This document shows positions 34,901 to 49,900 of a stretch of 64,000 bases of DNA, in pieces (the stretch's first letter is position 1; each line of letters opens with the position of its first letter). The notes beneath the pieces were generated by a model. That model worked only from the letters and a program-made list of their open reading frames with translations, made no database searches and was not told the DNA's origin. This DNA is from Rhizomys pruinosus (lineage: Eukaryota > Chordata > Mammalia > Rodentia > Spalacidae), in assembly GCA_009823505.1 (NCBI GenBank), contig VZQC01009601.1, forward strand, positions 1,961,147-2,025,146. Direction: 5' to 3'. A program made the position numbers and the translations under genes.

Positions 34901-37900
34901 CTTGAACTCATAATCTTTCTGTCTCACTCAAATGTGTTGATTACAGATAAGCACCCTCATGCTTGTAATAAGTAAATTACTTCATTTTACAGAGATATAT
35001 TTGGGTCTTACCTCATCCTGCAGGGTAGCAAATTCCTCAAGAATATGTCCAAGTTTATCTCTCTGTCGAGCCCTGTTATGCCCGTGGATCTGAATAAGAC
35101 TACAGAACGGCTGTAACACACACACAATTTGTTAATTACCTAAATGAAACATCCTTATCCCAAAGAAATATTACAAGCTCTCAAAATCTGGCTGAACCAT
35201 GTGTGTGAATGCACACACTCACACAATGTTGTATACATCTAAGAATCAAGCCTACGCATGTTTCTTATATAAGTACCAGTTTTTATGGAATTCAGCACAA
35301 AAATTTATCAGTAAGTAGAAAAAAGTGGCTGTCAAGTATGTTTTCATATGGCAAAAACATATCCCTTCAATTTTGAGACATCTTCCTGCAATTTCAAAGA
35401 GATAATTTCTGCTTATTTTAAACCAAAAGCCAGTACTACAAAAGTGACATTTTTATGGTACTTTTAGAATGCCAGAATGCTTCACAATTATACGGTTGAA
35501 TGATGTCTAATAACTATAAACTCTAAGGTTCTTCTATTCTTACTCTCCCTTGTAATTCTGCTTCATATAAAATCCTGTAACATTCCACTAATCTGACAAC
35601 AGACACACAAGCAAGATGCCTGGACTTAGGAAATATGACTAACTTCTTTAAGTAAGGCTAAACTTTGGTAGCCTTTTTTTTTTTTTTTTTTTATCAAAAC
35701 TGTCCTAGAAGAGGTATAGGTTGAGCATCTGTAATCTGAAAACTTAAAACCTGAAACTGCTTTTTGAGACTGTCTCATATAGCCCAAGCTGTCCCTGAAC
35801 TCACTAGGTAGCTCAGAATGACTGACCTTGAACTTGTGATCCTCCTTGCTTACATCTCCTGTTTGAGATTACAGGCTAAGCCCAATTTTTTTAAAGAAAT
35901 TGAGAACAAAGATAATACTCAAAAAGGTTCAGACTTTGGAACATAATGCATAAATATCTATGCATTATCTTTTCAAATGTAAAATATGAAACATTTCTAG
36001 TCCCAGGTATTTCATATTTCAGAGAAGGGATACTCAGTCTGCAGTAACATTTTACTCTTTAAAAAGAGTTGAAAATTTTTTAGAAAAATAAAGTAATATA
36101 TATAATGTCATAAACAAAAATCTAGTCTTAAACATCTCTCTCTCTCTCTGTGACACACACACACACACACACACACACGTTTAGGAAATGGAATTACCCT
36201 CCCCCAAGAACTGGCTTGATCTGAGAGAAATGTTTATATAATTAAGTAAAAATGGCTTCTAATTTAATCTACTAGAAAGTTTGAATTTTTTTCTATTTAT
36301 CTGAGACTAAAGTTTGTCACCAGATTTAAACTAATAATTTTAATTTAAATATTATTTCTCCCATTAAGGCAATACTAAGACAAGCATATAAGAATGTGAT
36401 CAATATTCTTTATAAGATCAAAACAGAGGGAAGTCCTAATATCTCATTTCTGTGGCACTCACAGGCAGTCAGCAAAGATTAGTCAAGGCTGACTTTGTAT
36501 CTGACAACCTGCCAGGAAGGTCATAAAGCCACCCACTCAGATATAAAGATATAAATTTTTAATTTATTCACTGAATGTGAATAAGAAATAGATGAAAGCA
36601 CAAATTAACACGAAAGAATTATGCACCATGATTTCCAAAGTGGCTATCACAACAACCCAAGTTCTAGCTCTTACCCGAACACAGTGTGTAACAAAGGAGT
36701 CGATACAGTCCTTAGCCTGGTGATTATTATACAGGCAGCACCTGTAAGATAACATTAATAGCTGGGTGTGGTGGTACAAGCCTTTAATCCTAGCACTTGG
36801 GAGACAGAAGCAGGTGGATCTCTGTGACTTCAAGGCCAGCCAGAGCTACAGGGAGACCCTGTCTCAAAAAGACCAAAAAAATAAAAATAAATAAAATTTA
36901 AAAAGAATATTAATACTACTAACATCAAACTACATAGCTTAAACAAAAGAAGCAGTGATTACTATAGACACACGTGAGGTGGAGAGCCTATATGACACAG
37001 GAACAGCAAGAAAGTCAGTATGAGGGAGGCATCAGTGAGAGAAGAGGCTGAAAAGGTAGGAGACAGGAAAAGGATTGAGACCAGAATGTGTTCAGGCTTT
37101 TAGGCTAAATTAGAAAGTTCATGACCTTTTACTGTGAATGAGGAATAGTAGCTGGTTATTACAGCCTCCCAGGGACAATCTTGACCTAACAGCTATAGGA
37201 ATAAATTCTCAAGTTCCCTTATCCCTGTGTCCAGAGCTCCTACAGGCCTGAACTAAGTTGACATTCAGTGGAAAGCAGGTTGCTAGTCTTTCTTCCTTTT
37301 CACACCCTGCTGGTTTTTCCTGGGAATATCTCCTAAAACACATTTACTTCAAAGAGCAGTCTCTGGGGAACCCAAACAAACACAGAAAGCTACCAGAGTT
37401 TTATATGACTGGAACATGCTATGATTCATTCAACAAATCACTGGTGAGAAGGCTGAAATTCTGTTTATAGAATACATTTCATATTCTCATGCCTTTACAA
37501 ATACTGGTTTTTCTGCTAAGAAATAATGACTCAGTTCTTCCCTCTATTGGAAAAGCCCAATTTCCCAAAACAGCAGCTCAAATGACTCTGCATGCCATCC
37601 ATTACAGCCTGTTACAAAACACTGTCAGTGACCAGAAGGCATTTTAACACTATGAAGATATTTGTAGGAAGACTTGGCCCTAAACAATTTTTATACTTTG
37701 GCTATACAGCATGAGTAAAGAGAAGTTTTACAAAACACACACTAATGCTTACTTGGGGGAAAGCACCGGAGGACTGACAAAAGACCGAAGAGCATCTTTC
37801 ACCATGTCTTGCATGAGATGAGTTCCAAAGACCTTTTTGTTATCCACTAGGAAAGTGGTCTAAAAAAAGTGTTAAATATATAAGTTACTAATGCAGCTAC

Positions 37901-40900
37901 ACATACAGCTGTCAACACTGAGACAAGAGCATACTACTTATAAACAGTACAGAATACAAAAATACTCAAATGTGAAAACAGGTAAGAGCATTTTATAAAT
38001 CACTAAATTCACGATTTATATTTATGTATTTTATTATTTTTTTAAGTTGAACTTAGCATCAAAGTACACATAGCATCAAAGTAACATAACTGAAACTTGT
38101 GATACCAAAAAAAGCATTAAAATACAGTGATACTTTAACATGGAAATTCCATTTTTTTTCTCCAACTTCAATTGCTTCTATACACACACACATATTACTA
38201 TATACATATGTACATACACATATCACCTGATATGGAAGATTTTTTCTTTTTTTTTGTTTAACCAAAAAATGTCTTATTTTCCCCAAGGAAGTGCTTGAAG
38301 GTTCCTCCTTGGCAAACCCAAACAACCTGTGCTCCACACTGGGGTCCCTCCCCACCATGGTCACCCAAATGAGGTCCAGCAAGCATGCTTCCTGTCTCGA
38401 TCTTCCTGCACTAGCCTCCATGACACAGCTTGGGTAGTCCAATAGCAGCAGTCTAAACTCTGAAGAGATTGAAATCCCAGTAGCTGCTCAAGTCCGCAAG
38501 TTGGATATCTCAGTAGTCCCCATCTGGCATTGAAGGTTTGGAGGATTCTTAAGTTTTGTATCTGAAGTACAATTTCTCAGACCTTACTGATTATTTCTTT
38601 CTGGTTATACTTTCCTTTTGGATGCCTAAGGCCATAAGCCCAGATTAACCAAGGTTTTTGTTTACTTGAGGTCAGTTGAGGATCTAGTCCTCAAGGGTCA
38701 TTCAGGTTTGTTTGTTTTTTTTTGGGGGGGGGGGCCCTGGCTCCTTTTGGCTTTTCAATCACCAGTTCCATTCACTCAAGGACACAGGTCTTCCAAGACG
38801 AGGCTTCTCTTTTTGAAGAATAAGCAGACTTTCTCTTTACAGGCTGGACAGTGGCTGAAGTCCCATTAGTAGATCCACAAGACCTCCCTGCACAGGAAGA
38901 CTGGTGACTCGTACTTGCAGGACATTTCAAGAGATGCCCCTATGCATAGTCCCCTGAGACTTAGTTGACTTCTGAGGGCAAGGAACAAAGTTATCCCTTA
39001 GGTCCCTTGGCCAAATTGGTATGGGTATTAAGTATGGTCACTAAGCACCCAGAAATGCTAAGTTACACCAGCCTGATACATCACATTTATACTAAAATTC
39101 TATCTTCTGAAAACAAACTGTGTGTTCTTTCCATATCATATTGTTGATTCTTTTTCCATTTTAACTTTATGTTACTCTAAAGTATGTATACCTGCCCACC
39201 ATCACATACCAAAAACCCATAGTCTGAAAGTAAATGGTAGGGTAGCTCTAGAACCTGCCTGGGGATTCATAATATAAGAGCACAGTTGTGTTCAGATCAT
39301 GAGGAATAATACATTAATGTTGCTCAGTCTGCCTTACAAACTAGGTACTTGGTGCTAGCATCTACAGATGAGGGACACCATTCATCTTTTGTTTTTCTGG
39401 GACTGTGTTACTTCACTTAACATACTATCTTCTAGTTCCATCCATTTACCAGCAAATTTCATGGTATCATCCTCTTTACCGCTGCATAGAACTCCATTGT
39501 GTAGACGTACCACATTTTCTCTATCCCCTCGTCAGTTGGGGGGCACTTGGGTTGGTTCCAGCTCCTTGGTATTGTGAAGAGAGCTGAAATAAACATGGCC
39601 GTGCATGTATCTCTGCAATAAGATGAGTCTTGTGGGTACATGCGCAGGAGTGGTATGGCTGGGCCAGGTGGCAAGTTCATTCCAAGTCTTCCAAGGGTTC
39701 TCCACACTGCTTTCCATAGTGGCTGTATGAGTTTACATTCCCACCAGCAGTAGATGAGTGTTCCCCTTTCCCCACAACTTCTCCAGCACTTGGTATCATT
39801 TGTTTTCTTGATCCTAGCCAATCTTATTGGAGTAAGATGATATCTTAAAGTGATTTAGATTTGCATTTCCTTAATTATTAGCAACACTGAACACTTTTTA
39901 AGATGTTTCTCTGCCATCTCTATTTTCTCACTTGTGAAGTCTCTGTTCGGCTCTTTACTCCCATCTTTTGAGTCATTTGTTTTCTTGTTTTTTTCCTTTA
40001 TTTTTATTTTTTAAGGGATTCACAATAAAAAAGCACAGTCATTTTCAGATCACATTAACGTTGCTCAGTTTGCCATACAATTAGGTAATTGATGCTAGCA
40101 TCCACAGATGAGGGATACCATTCGTTGTTTTTCTGGGACTGTGTTACTTCACTCCACATGATATCTTCTAGCTCCATCCATTTACTTGTAAAGTTCATAA
40201 TGTCATCTTTCTTTACCGCTACATAGAACTCCATTGTGTAGATTTATGACATTGTCTCTATCCACTGTCAGTTGAGAGGCATTTGGGTTGGTTCCAGCTC
40301 TTTGCCTCTGTGAAGAGAGCTGCAATAAACATGGCTGGGCTGTATCTCTGCAGTAAGATGAGTCTTATGGGTATATACCCAGGAGTGGTATGACTGGGTC
40401 AGGTGGCAAGCTCATTTTGAGTCTTCCAAGGGTTCTCCACACTACTTTCCATAGTGGCTGAACAAGTTTACATTCCCACCAGCAGTGGACGAGTATTCCC
40501 TTTTCCCCACAACCTCTCCAGCACTTGGGATCATTTGTTTTCTTGATCCTAGCCAGTCTTATTGGAGTGAGATATCTTAAAATGGTTTTAACTTGCATTT
40601 CCTTAATTATTAGCAACGTTGAACACTTTTTAAGATGTTTCTCCGCCATCTCTAATTCCTCACTTGTGAAGTCTCTGTTCAGCTCTTTGCTCCATCTTTT
40701 GAGTGGGTCATTTATTTCTTGTTTTTTAAGTAGTTTATACATTCTGGAAATCAATACTTTGTCAGATGTATCTACAGTGAAGGTTTCCTCTCACTCTGTG
40801 GGTTTTTCTCTTCACTTCCTTGTTTTTTTTTTTTTTTATGTACAGAAGCTTTTGAGTTTAATGAGGTCCCATTTGTCAATTGTCGATCTTAATTCTTGTG

Positions 40901-43900
40901 CAGCTGCTATCTGATTTAGGGAAGTCTTATCCTACACTTATGTCTTGTAGGTTGCTGCCAATTTTGTCTTCTATAACCTTCAGAGTTTTGGGTTTCATGT
41001 TGAGGTCTTTGATCCATTTGGATTTGATTTTTGTACAGGGTGACACGTAGCAGTTTAATTTTATTCTTCTACAAGTGGTGATCCAGTTTTGCCAAAACTA
41101 TTTGCTGAAGATGCTAAAAGTGGTGATCTGGTTTTGCCAACACTATTTGCTGAAGATGCTGTCTTTCCTCCATTGAGTATTTTTGGCCCCCGTGTCAAAT
41201 ATGGGTGGCTGAAATTGTATGTGCTCAATTTTGGATCTTCAGTTTTGTTCCATTGGTCTAGGGGTCTGTTTTTGTGCCAGTACCAGGCTGTTTTTATGAC
41301 TATAGCACTGTAGTATAGTTTGATGTCTGGTATAGAAATCCCCCGTGTATTGCTCTTTTCACTCAGGATTGCCTTGGCTATTCCGGGTCTTTTGTTTGTC
41401 CATATGAATCTAAGGAATTTTTTCCCCAAGCATATGAAGAAAGTCTTGGGGATTTTAATTGGGATTGCATTAAATCTGTACATTAATTTGGGTAGAAAAG
41501 ACATTTTTACTATAATAATTTTTCCAATCCATGAGCATGGGAGGTCTATCTTCTGATGTTATTTTCAATCTCCTTCTTCAGAGGTTTATAACTTTTGTTG
41601 TAGAGACCTTTGGTGTCTTTGGTTAATTTGTTCCTAGGTATTTTATTGTTTTTGAGGGTACTGTGATTGGGAAGGTCTCTTTATATTCCTTCTTTAGTTG
41701 CTTGTTGATGTAAAGCAAGGCTACTGATTATTCTAGGTTAATTTTATATCCCAACACTCCGATGAAATGCTAAATCATTTCTAGGTGTTTGCTGGTTGAG
41801 TTTTTGCATCCCTTAGGTAAACTATCATATCTCGTCTGGAAAGAGGGATAGTTTGACTTCCTCTTTCCAATTAGTACTCCTTTAATTTCCTTTTCTTGCC
41901 TTATTGCCCTAGCCAGTGTTTCAAGCACTATATTGAAGAGGAGTGGTGACAGGGGGCAGCCTTGTAGAGTTCCTACCTCTAAGTGGAATCCTTCTAACTT
42001 TTCTCCATTTAGGATGATGTTGGCTGTGGGTTTCTTGTATATGGCTTTGATTACGTTCAGGAATGATCCCTCCAATCCAATTCCCTCTAGGGCTTTAAGC
42101 ATGAAGGGGTGTTGGGTTTTGTTGAAGGCCTTCTCTGCATCAATTGAGATGATCATGTGGTTTTTGTCTTTTAGTCCATTTAATTCTTTTATGATATTTA
42201 TTGATTTACATATGTTGAACCATCCCTGCATCTCTGGTATGAATCCAACTTGATCATGATGGATGATCTTTCTGATGTGGGTCTGTATGCAATTTGACAG
42301 TATTTTGTTGAGAATTTTTACGTCTATGTTCATTAATGAGACGGGTCTATAGCTTTCTTTTTTGCTTGTATGTTTGCCTGGTTTTGGTATTAGAGTGATG
42401 CTGGCTTCACAGAAAGAGTTTGGGGGAATTCCCTCTGTTTGTATCCTTCTGAACAGTTTGAGCAGCAGTGATTGTAGGACCTCTTTAAATGTTTTATAGA
42501 ATTCTGCCGTGAAACCATCTGGACCGAGGCTTTTTTTAGCTGGGAGGTTTTTAATTCTATCTTCAATTTCCTCAAATGTTATAGGTCTGTTTAAGCTGTC
42601 AATCTCTTCTTGGTTTAGCTTTGTTGATTCCCAAGATTTCAAATATTCATCCATTTCACTTAGGTTTTCAAATTTAGTATAGATTTTGAAGTATTCCCAT
42701 ATGATTGCCAGGATCTTTTTGTCTGTTGTGATGTTTCCCCTTTCATCATGAATTCTATTGATTTGGAGTTGCTCTTTCTTTTTTTTGGTTAACTGAGCTA
42801 GAGGTCTATCTTGTTTATTCTCTCAAAGAACCAACTTTTGGATTCATTGATTTTTTTTTTTTGTATTGTTTTCTTTTTCATTGATTTCTGCTCTGATTTC
42901 TGTCATTTCTTCCTGTCTCTTGAGTTTAGGGTTCATTTGTTGTCTTTCGAGTGTTTTTAGCTACAAAGTTAACTCATTTATTTGTGCTCCTTCTATGTTT
43001 TTTTTTTTAATGAAGGTACCCAGGGCTATAAACTTCTCTCTTAGGACTGCTTTTAAGGTGTCCCATAGGTTTTGTTGTGTTGTACTGTCCTTATTTAGTT
43101 CCAGGAATGCTTTTATTTCTTTATTTCTTCCTTGACCCATTCATTAAGTAGTAGGGCTTATCTTGGTGTTGGTATTGAACTTTATTGCATTGTGGTCTGA
43201 TAGAATGTATGAAATTATTTCAATTTTTTTTTTTGTATTTTTTGAGGTTTTTTACTGTGTCCCAGTATGTGGTCAATTTTGGAGAATGTTCCATGGGGTG
43301 CTGAGTAGAAAGTGTATTCTCTGGTGCTTCAGTGGAATATTCAGTAGATGTCTGTGAGGTACATTTGCTGTATTGTACTGTTCAGCTTAGATTTCTGTTT
43401 ATTCTTTGTCTGGCTGACCTGTCCAAAGGGCTCAGTGGGGTATTGAAGTCCCCTACTATGGGTGTGCTGGGGGTTAATCTGTGCCTTGAGGTCCTGGAGA
43501 ACTGTCTTTATAAAGTTTGGTGCACCGGAGTTTGGTGCATATATATTCATGTTTGTGAAGTCTTCATGGTTAATTTTCCCTTTAATAAGGATGTAATGGC
43601 CCTCTTTGTCTCTTCTGATTGCTTCTACTTTGAAGTCTATTTTGTCTGATATTAAAATAGCCACTCTTTTCTTTTTGGTATCATTGGCTTGGAATATTTT
43701 TTTCTATCCTTTCACTTTCAATTGGTACCTATCCTTGAGAGTGAGATGGGTTTCTTGTAGACAGCATATAGATGGATTCTGTTTCCTAATCCAATCTCCC
43801 AGTCTATGCCTTTTGATTGGGGAGTTTAGTCCATTAATATTGAAGGTTATAATTGAGAGATGTGTGTTGCTTCCTTTTCCCTTATCATCCATTTGCATTT

Positions 43901-46900
43901 TTGGTATAGGTTTCTGCTTTTGCAGTTATGCTTTTATTAATTTCCCTTTCAAGGTGCCTCCCCAGGCTGCTCCTCTCCTCTGCCCTTTGAACTGCTTCAG
44001 GTATTCTCTGAAGCGTTGGTTTTCTGGACATGTATTCTTTCATCTTGTTTATGTCATGGAAGGTTTTTCTCTCTCCTTCAACTATAATCGACATTTTTGC
44101 TGGGTAACCTGGGTTGGCATTTGTAGTCGTTTAGCACTGAGAATGCTTTGGTCCACGTTCTTCTTGCTTTCATAGTTTGCACTAAGAAGTCAGCTGTAAT
44201 TCTAATAGGTCTCCCCTTATTGTTTTTTTCTTGCAGCTTTTAGAATTTTGTCTTTGTTTTGGGTGTCTCATGTTTTACCTATAATATGGCTAGGGGAGTT
44301 TCTTTTCTGGTCTTGTCTATATGGTGTTCTATGTGCTTCTTGTATTTGTATGGGTTTGTATTTTTTTAGTGTGAGAAAACTTTCATCTATTATTCTGTTG
44401 AAGATCTGATCAATACCATTCTCTTGGGATTCTTCTTCCTCTATCCCTATGATGCAGAGGTTTGATCTTTGCATAGTGTCCCATGTTTCCTGGCTGTTTC
44501 ACTTTTGTGCATTTAAAAATTTTCACAGTCTTGAGCTTTTTAGTTGTTCTGTGTTATCTTCCCAGTCTGATATTCTTTTTTCTGCTTCCTCCATTCTGCT
44601 TCTGAGGTTTTTTTCCCCATTCTTTCCTCTTGATTGGATCAGTGTTCGATTTCCTTTTTCATTTCATCTTGTGTGTTCTTTTTGGAGCTTCTCAATCTCT
44701 TCTTGTAACTCCTTGCTTTGCTGGTTGGTTTCCTTTTTCATTTCAGCATGGGATCTTTTCAGTGTTTCCACTTCCTTCCAGAGTGTGTCATTTTCTCCTT
44801 TTAGTTCTTTCCGAAGTTTGATATTCTTTCCCTCTAGGTCTTTTCTGAATTTTTCATTCTCTTGTCTTAGTTCTGATTTCTTTAAATATATCTGTGATTG
44901 TTTTACAATCTGTGTCCTGGGCTACCTCCAAGGGAGGTCTCGTTGTGGGAATCCTCCATAAATTCAGTAGACTTTAGTGTGGAATTATTCTGCGCTTTTC
45001 CCATATTGTTCTTTCTTTGTGCTCTTGGCATGTGGGTTTCCTTTTGCCTGTATTCCGACGTGAATCTCAAATGCCTCTTCACTGTGTTGAAGGATTGTGG
45101 TGATGCACGCTTTTAATCCTAGCACTTGGGAGGCAGAGGCAGGCAGATCTTTGTGAGTTCAAAGTCAGCCTGGTCTACAAAGTGAGTTCCAGGACAGCTG
45201 GGGCTACAGGGACACCCTGTCTCAAAAAAAAAAGGAGGATCACTTTCCCTGATTCCTTCTCTTTATTTATGGAGTGTTGACTTGTCTAGATTTCAGGCTT
45301 TCAATTTTGGTTATATATTGGAAATATAGTTCACTCTTCCCTTTCTAGTCTGCAAAAACTTGGTAGGTAACAGCCATTATGACACCCTATGAGCCCTGTG
45401 CTCCCTCTGCTGCTGCCAGCTAGTTCATCTAGGTTGGTTGTAGGGCTTATTCAACACTCCCTCCGGAATTCCAGTTGGGGGGGAAGGGTACCCTGCAAAA
45501 CTGAGCTGGTCTGGCACGGGCTGCCAGCCTGTGTGCATGGTCTAATGAATACTATTTATTAATCCTTAAAGTATATTCTGATATAAATAAAATTAAAAAT
45601 CCCCAAGTCAAGAATAGTAACAGTGAAATGGAGTAGCTGAATCACAATAGTTACCTTTGCCAAAAACAAAAACATATTATCTACCAACTACTTGACTACA
45701 TAGTCAATAAAAGATTTTATAACCCAAGCCTATAAAACACAGGACAGATTTAAAATAGTAAAACTTTTCTGGGTTTTCCATTTGTTACACTGATCCCCAA
45801 GTTTGTCACTTCACCAACACCACTGTGTTAGACAGTGTAAGTTCTCTCACTTTTTTTTCCTTCAAAAGTGGTTTTGCTGTACTAGTTCTTTTCCTTTCTA
45901 CATAAATTTTACAGTAGGACACTTGAGAGGTACAAAGATTCTGGCTATGATTCTGACTGACATTACTGTCAATATACAGATCAAGTTGGGGAGAATCAAC
46001 CTCTTAAGTAATCTATGAGAAAACAGGTTTCTCTCTAATTATTTAGAACTTTTCTAATTTTTTTTTCACCATTTTTTTCAGTTTTCAGCATACAGGTCCT
46101 AAATACCTAGGTATTTCATTTCTTATGTATTTCTTACATTTAAAAAAATTATTAGTAAGGGTGGGGAAAGGGGTGTGCCATGGCCCTAGCATGGAGGTCA
46201 GAGTACCACTTTCTGGAATTGGTTCTTTTTTGCCACCTGGGTTCTGGAGAACTTGGGTAGTCGGGATTACATGGCAAATGCTTTTACCCACTGAGTCACC
46301 CCCCTGGCCCAAACAGTACTGTGCTTAAAATACTCATCTTCCACTGTTAACTGCAAGTATGTAGAAATACAGACCCTTTTTGCATATTGATCTTATATTT
46401 TATGAGCACATTAATTTCATCCACCCATTCTAGAAAAGTTCTTTGTAGACTCCTTGGCATTTGACATAGACAATCTGCTTTTTATATGTAAAATACTCTT
46501 TCATTAGCAAGTCTTTTCTTTTTCCAGATTTATGTATACTACCCAAGAATCCAATGAAAGGTAGAACAGATGGATGACAGAAGACAGCCTTGCTGTCTTT
46601 CCAATCTTTTTTTTTTTTTTTCCAATCTTAAGAGGAAATAATTTTTTTTTAATCATGTTAAGGATAGTATTAGGTGTAGGATTTTTGTATATGACCTTTA
46701 GTGTATTAAGAAAGCAATCATCTACTCCTAGTCTTATTTCTCTTTTTAAAATCATAAATGGACACTGAATTTTATCACATGGTTTTCCTGAATTTACTGA
46801 GTCTTTTGATTGTGGAACTTATACTGATTTTCCTCTTTATTTATTTATGTCTTTTAGAGACAGGGTCTCCCTTTTAGTCCCAGCTGGCCTGGAGCTTGCT

Positions 46901-49900
46901 ATGTAGATCAGGCTGGCCTTGAACTCACAGAGCTCCACCTGCCTCTGCCTCCCAAGCACTGGGATTAAAGGCATGTGCCACCACACCTGGCTCTACCTGA
47001 TTTTTCAAATACTAGAACAGGATTATATTCCTGAGACAAATCCCACTGGTTATATTATTACATCTCTCTATGTACTGCTGCCTTCGATCTGCGATTACTT
47101 TGCTGAAGATTATGTCTATACAAAGAAAGAATACTAGTCTATAGTTTCTTGTATTTATAATGTCAATTTGGCTTTGCTACTGACTTAATATTGGCCTGTT
47201 CTTTGTTGGGACTCTAGAACCGGCATGGAATTTTCACTGTTAGAAAGTTTTTAACTATTAATTTAATTCATCTAATAAATTCAAAATTATTCAAATTATG
47301 CCTGAGTTCATTTTGTCTAAAAATTTATACACCTAAGAGTTAGGCATAATATTCTCATAGCATTCCTTTAATTATATTTTTCTTATTTTGTTAATTTCTG
47401 ACATTTTAAAACAACCACCTTTTGGGGCTGGAGAGATGGCCTAGCAGTTAAGAGTGCCGACTGCTCTTGCAGAGGACCTGGGTTCGATCCCCAGCACACA
47501 TGGTGGCTGAGAACCGTCTTTAACTCCAGTTCTGGGGGAATCCGACACCCTCTTCTGACCTCCGCGGCACTGCATGACACGGATGCACGAACCTATATGT
47601 AGACAGTACATTCATACACATAAAAAAAAAAAAAAAAAAAAAAACATAAAAAATAAAATAAAAAACAACCACCTTTCAGTTGCACTGATTTTCTTTACTA
47701 TTTTTGTTTTGTCTTTTACTGATTTCTGCCCTGAACTTTATTTCCTTTTTTCTGATTGCATAATTTCATTTTCCTTATTTCTTACAATGGAAGCTATAAT
47801 CACTAATATAAGGTCTCTTGGGGACTGGAGAGATGGCTCAGCAGTTAAGCGCACTGACTGGTTTTACAGAGTATCTGGGTTTGATTCCCAGCACAACCAT
47901 GGCCGCTAATAACCATCTACAACTCCAGTTCCAGGGGATCCAACACCCACTTCTGGCTTCCACGGGCTTTGCACAATACAGGTACACTTACATGCAGGCA
48001 ACACACTCATAAAAAATAAATAAATAAATAAAGTAAAAATAAAGAAAAAGATCTTTCCTCTTTTTCATGTGTGAATGTATGTATTAGGGGTGGAGGGTAT
48101 GAATGTGTACACAAGAATGTGGAGGCAAGAGGTCAAGCTTAAGTGTTGTTCCTTTGAGACAGGGCCTAAGGCTCACAACTATGGAGGTCAACTGACCAGG
48201 TAGGCTCAGGAATCCGCCTCCTGAACCCAACTGTCAGAATGTACCACATCATCAGCCCTTTTTACATGGATTCCAGGAATCAAACTTCAGTCCTTTTGCT
48301 TATGCAGCAAGAACTTTATTAACTGAACTATATATTCCCAGCCCCGATACCTTTTAAAATATAAACATTTTTTAATATATATTTTGTGCAAGATTATCAA
48401 ATCTAGACCTGTGCCCCCCACCCGACCAGTGCTCATGTATTCTGCCAAACATACTTTTCATCTCTTTCTCAATAAAATATAAACATTTCATGCTACAAAC
48501 TGCTAGCCAAGAAGAGCTTTATTTCCATGATGAATTTTGATAAAATATTTTTTCCTTTTTCTTCCATTTTCCTGTGCATCTGTATGGTGTGCATGTGTAT
48601 ATGTATGTCATATATAGGTGTGTGTGTGCGCACATGTGTGCACATGCATGTGGAAGTCCCAGGTTGAAATAAGGGATCATCAACTCTTCTACCTCATTCA
48701 CCAAGGCAGAGTCTCTCAGTCTACCCCGAGCTCACTGATACAGCTGGTCTCACCTGCCAGCTTGCTCTGGGGATTGGAATTACAGGGAACCCTGCATTCT
48801 GAGTGCTGAGTGCTGAGCACAGTCTTCAAGCTTGCACAGTAAGCATGTGAGCCACAAAGCCATCTTTCCATCAGCCCTACAGATTCATTCAATTCAAAAT
48901 GTTTCTGATTTCTCTTAAAATCTTGTCTTTTATCTGTAGTGTGTCGTTTAATTTCCAAATGTTTTGCGGTTCCCCTCCCCCTCAAGTTACTTCCTCTTCT
49001 TAATTACTGCTTTGATTCTAAAATGATCAGAAAAGTATTTGTAGGATATGAATTTTTTTTAATTTTACTTATTTTCATATGTGTATGAATATACTGTGTG
49101 CATGCAGGTTTGTGCACCTGTGTCGTGCAATGCCGCAGAGGTCAGAAGAGGGTGTCGGATTCCCCTAGAACTGGAGTTACAGATGGTTCTCAGCCGCCAT
49201 GTGGGTGCTGGGGATCAAACCCGGGTCCTCTGCAAGTGCAGTTGGTGCTCTTAACCGCTAGGCCATCTCTCCAGCCCATGATCTGAATTCTTTTAGAACG
49301 ACTGAAGTCTGTTTTATGGCCTAGGTTAACACTCTTAAGTCAATTTCAGTTAAAATCTAGGCTAGGGATATAGCTCAAAAGACCTGGCATGTACAAGGCT
49401 ACAGGCTGAATCCCTAGCAGTGTTAAAACGAAAGAGAATGAAATATATACAACACTAACCATAGAACACATCTACTTCGTGTTAAGCAATCAAAAATAGG
49501 CCTATCCACAAATCATGTGGCGTACGCCTTTAATCCTAGCACTTGGGAGGCAGAGGCAGAGACAGGCGGATCTTTGTGAGTTCAAGGCTAGCCTGGTCTA
49601 CAGAGTGAATTCCAGGACACCTGGGGCTACAGGGAGACCCTGTCTCGAAAAGACAAAAAACAACAAACAAACAAACAAAACAAGTGTTTTGAAACTAAGT
49701 GGAACTTACTTGTAACAGAGATCTTGAAAGAACACATGGTGATTGTTCACTAAATTCACAGAAAAAATCCTAATAAGATGGAGAAAAAGCAGTATTATTA
49801 ATAGGTTTTTAAAAAGCTGATAATGTCTGAAGGTAACATCCCTTATATAATTTAGGGCAATAATATAGTTAAAATAAGATAAAGAATTAAGAGTACATTC

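Larger units (their letters stand above)
39992..45545 (-). mobile_element. L1 copy 2, near full length but inactive, minus strand
   Basis: In element order (descending coordinates): a G+C-richer 5' part to about 45545; ORF1 from an ATG at 45031, soon broken by a stop; an ORF1 nucleic-acid-binding frame near 44474-43885; the ORF2 endonuclease region from 43898; a reverse-transcriptase frame at 42654-41770 of 294 residues; the C-terminal Cys/His motif [19 protein letters not shown] near 40500; the 3' UTR; and an A-rich tail at 39992-40015. ORF2 is split by several frameshifts, and the catalytic FADD-type site near 41830-41850 is substituted and frameshifted. Confidence 0.92.
46500..49350 (-). 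mobile_element. Older L1 ORF2 debris, minus strand, broken by SINEs
   Basis: L1-like text at 46500-46850 (frame with [18 protein letters not shown]), 46996-47420, 47660-47818, 48880-49050 and 49278-49350, in the collinear order of a single old element. Confidence 0.6.

Noticed and set aside
41770..42654. 294-residue reverse-transcriptase frame as a host gene
   Set aside because: It is part of L1 copy 2, and the rest of ORF2 is frameshifted.
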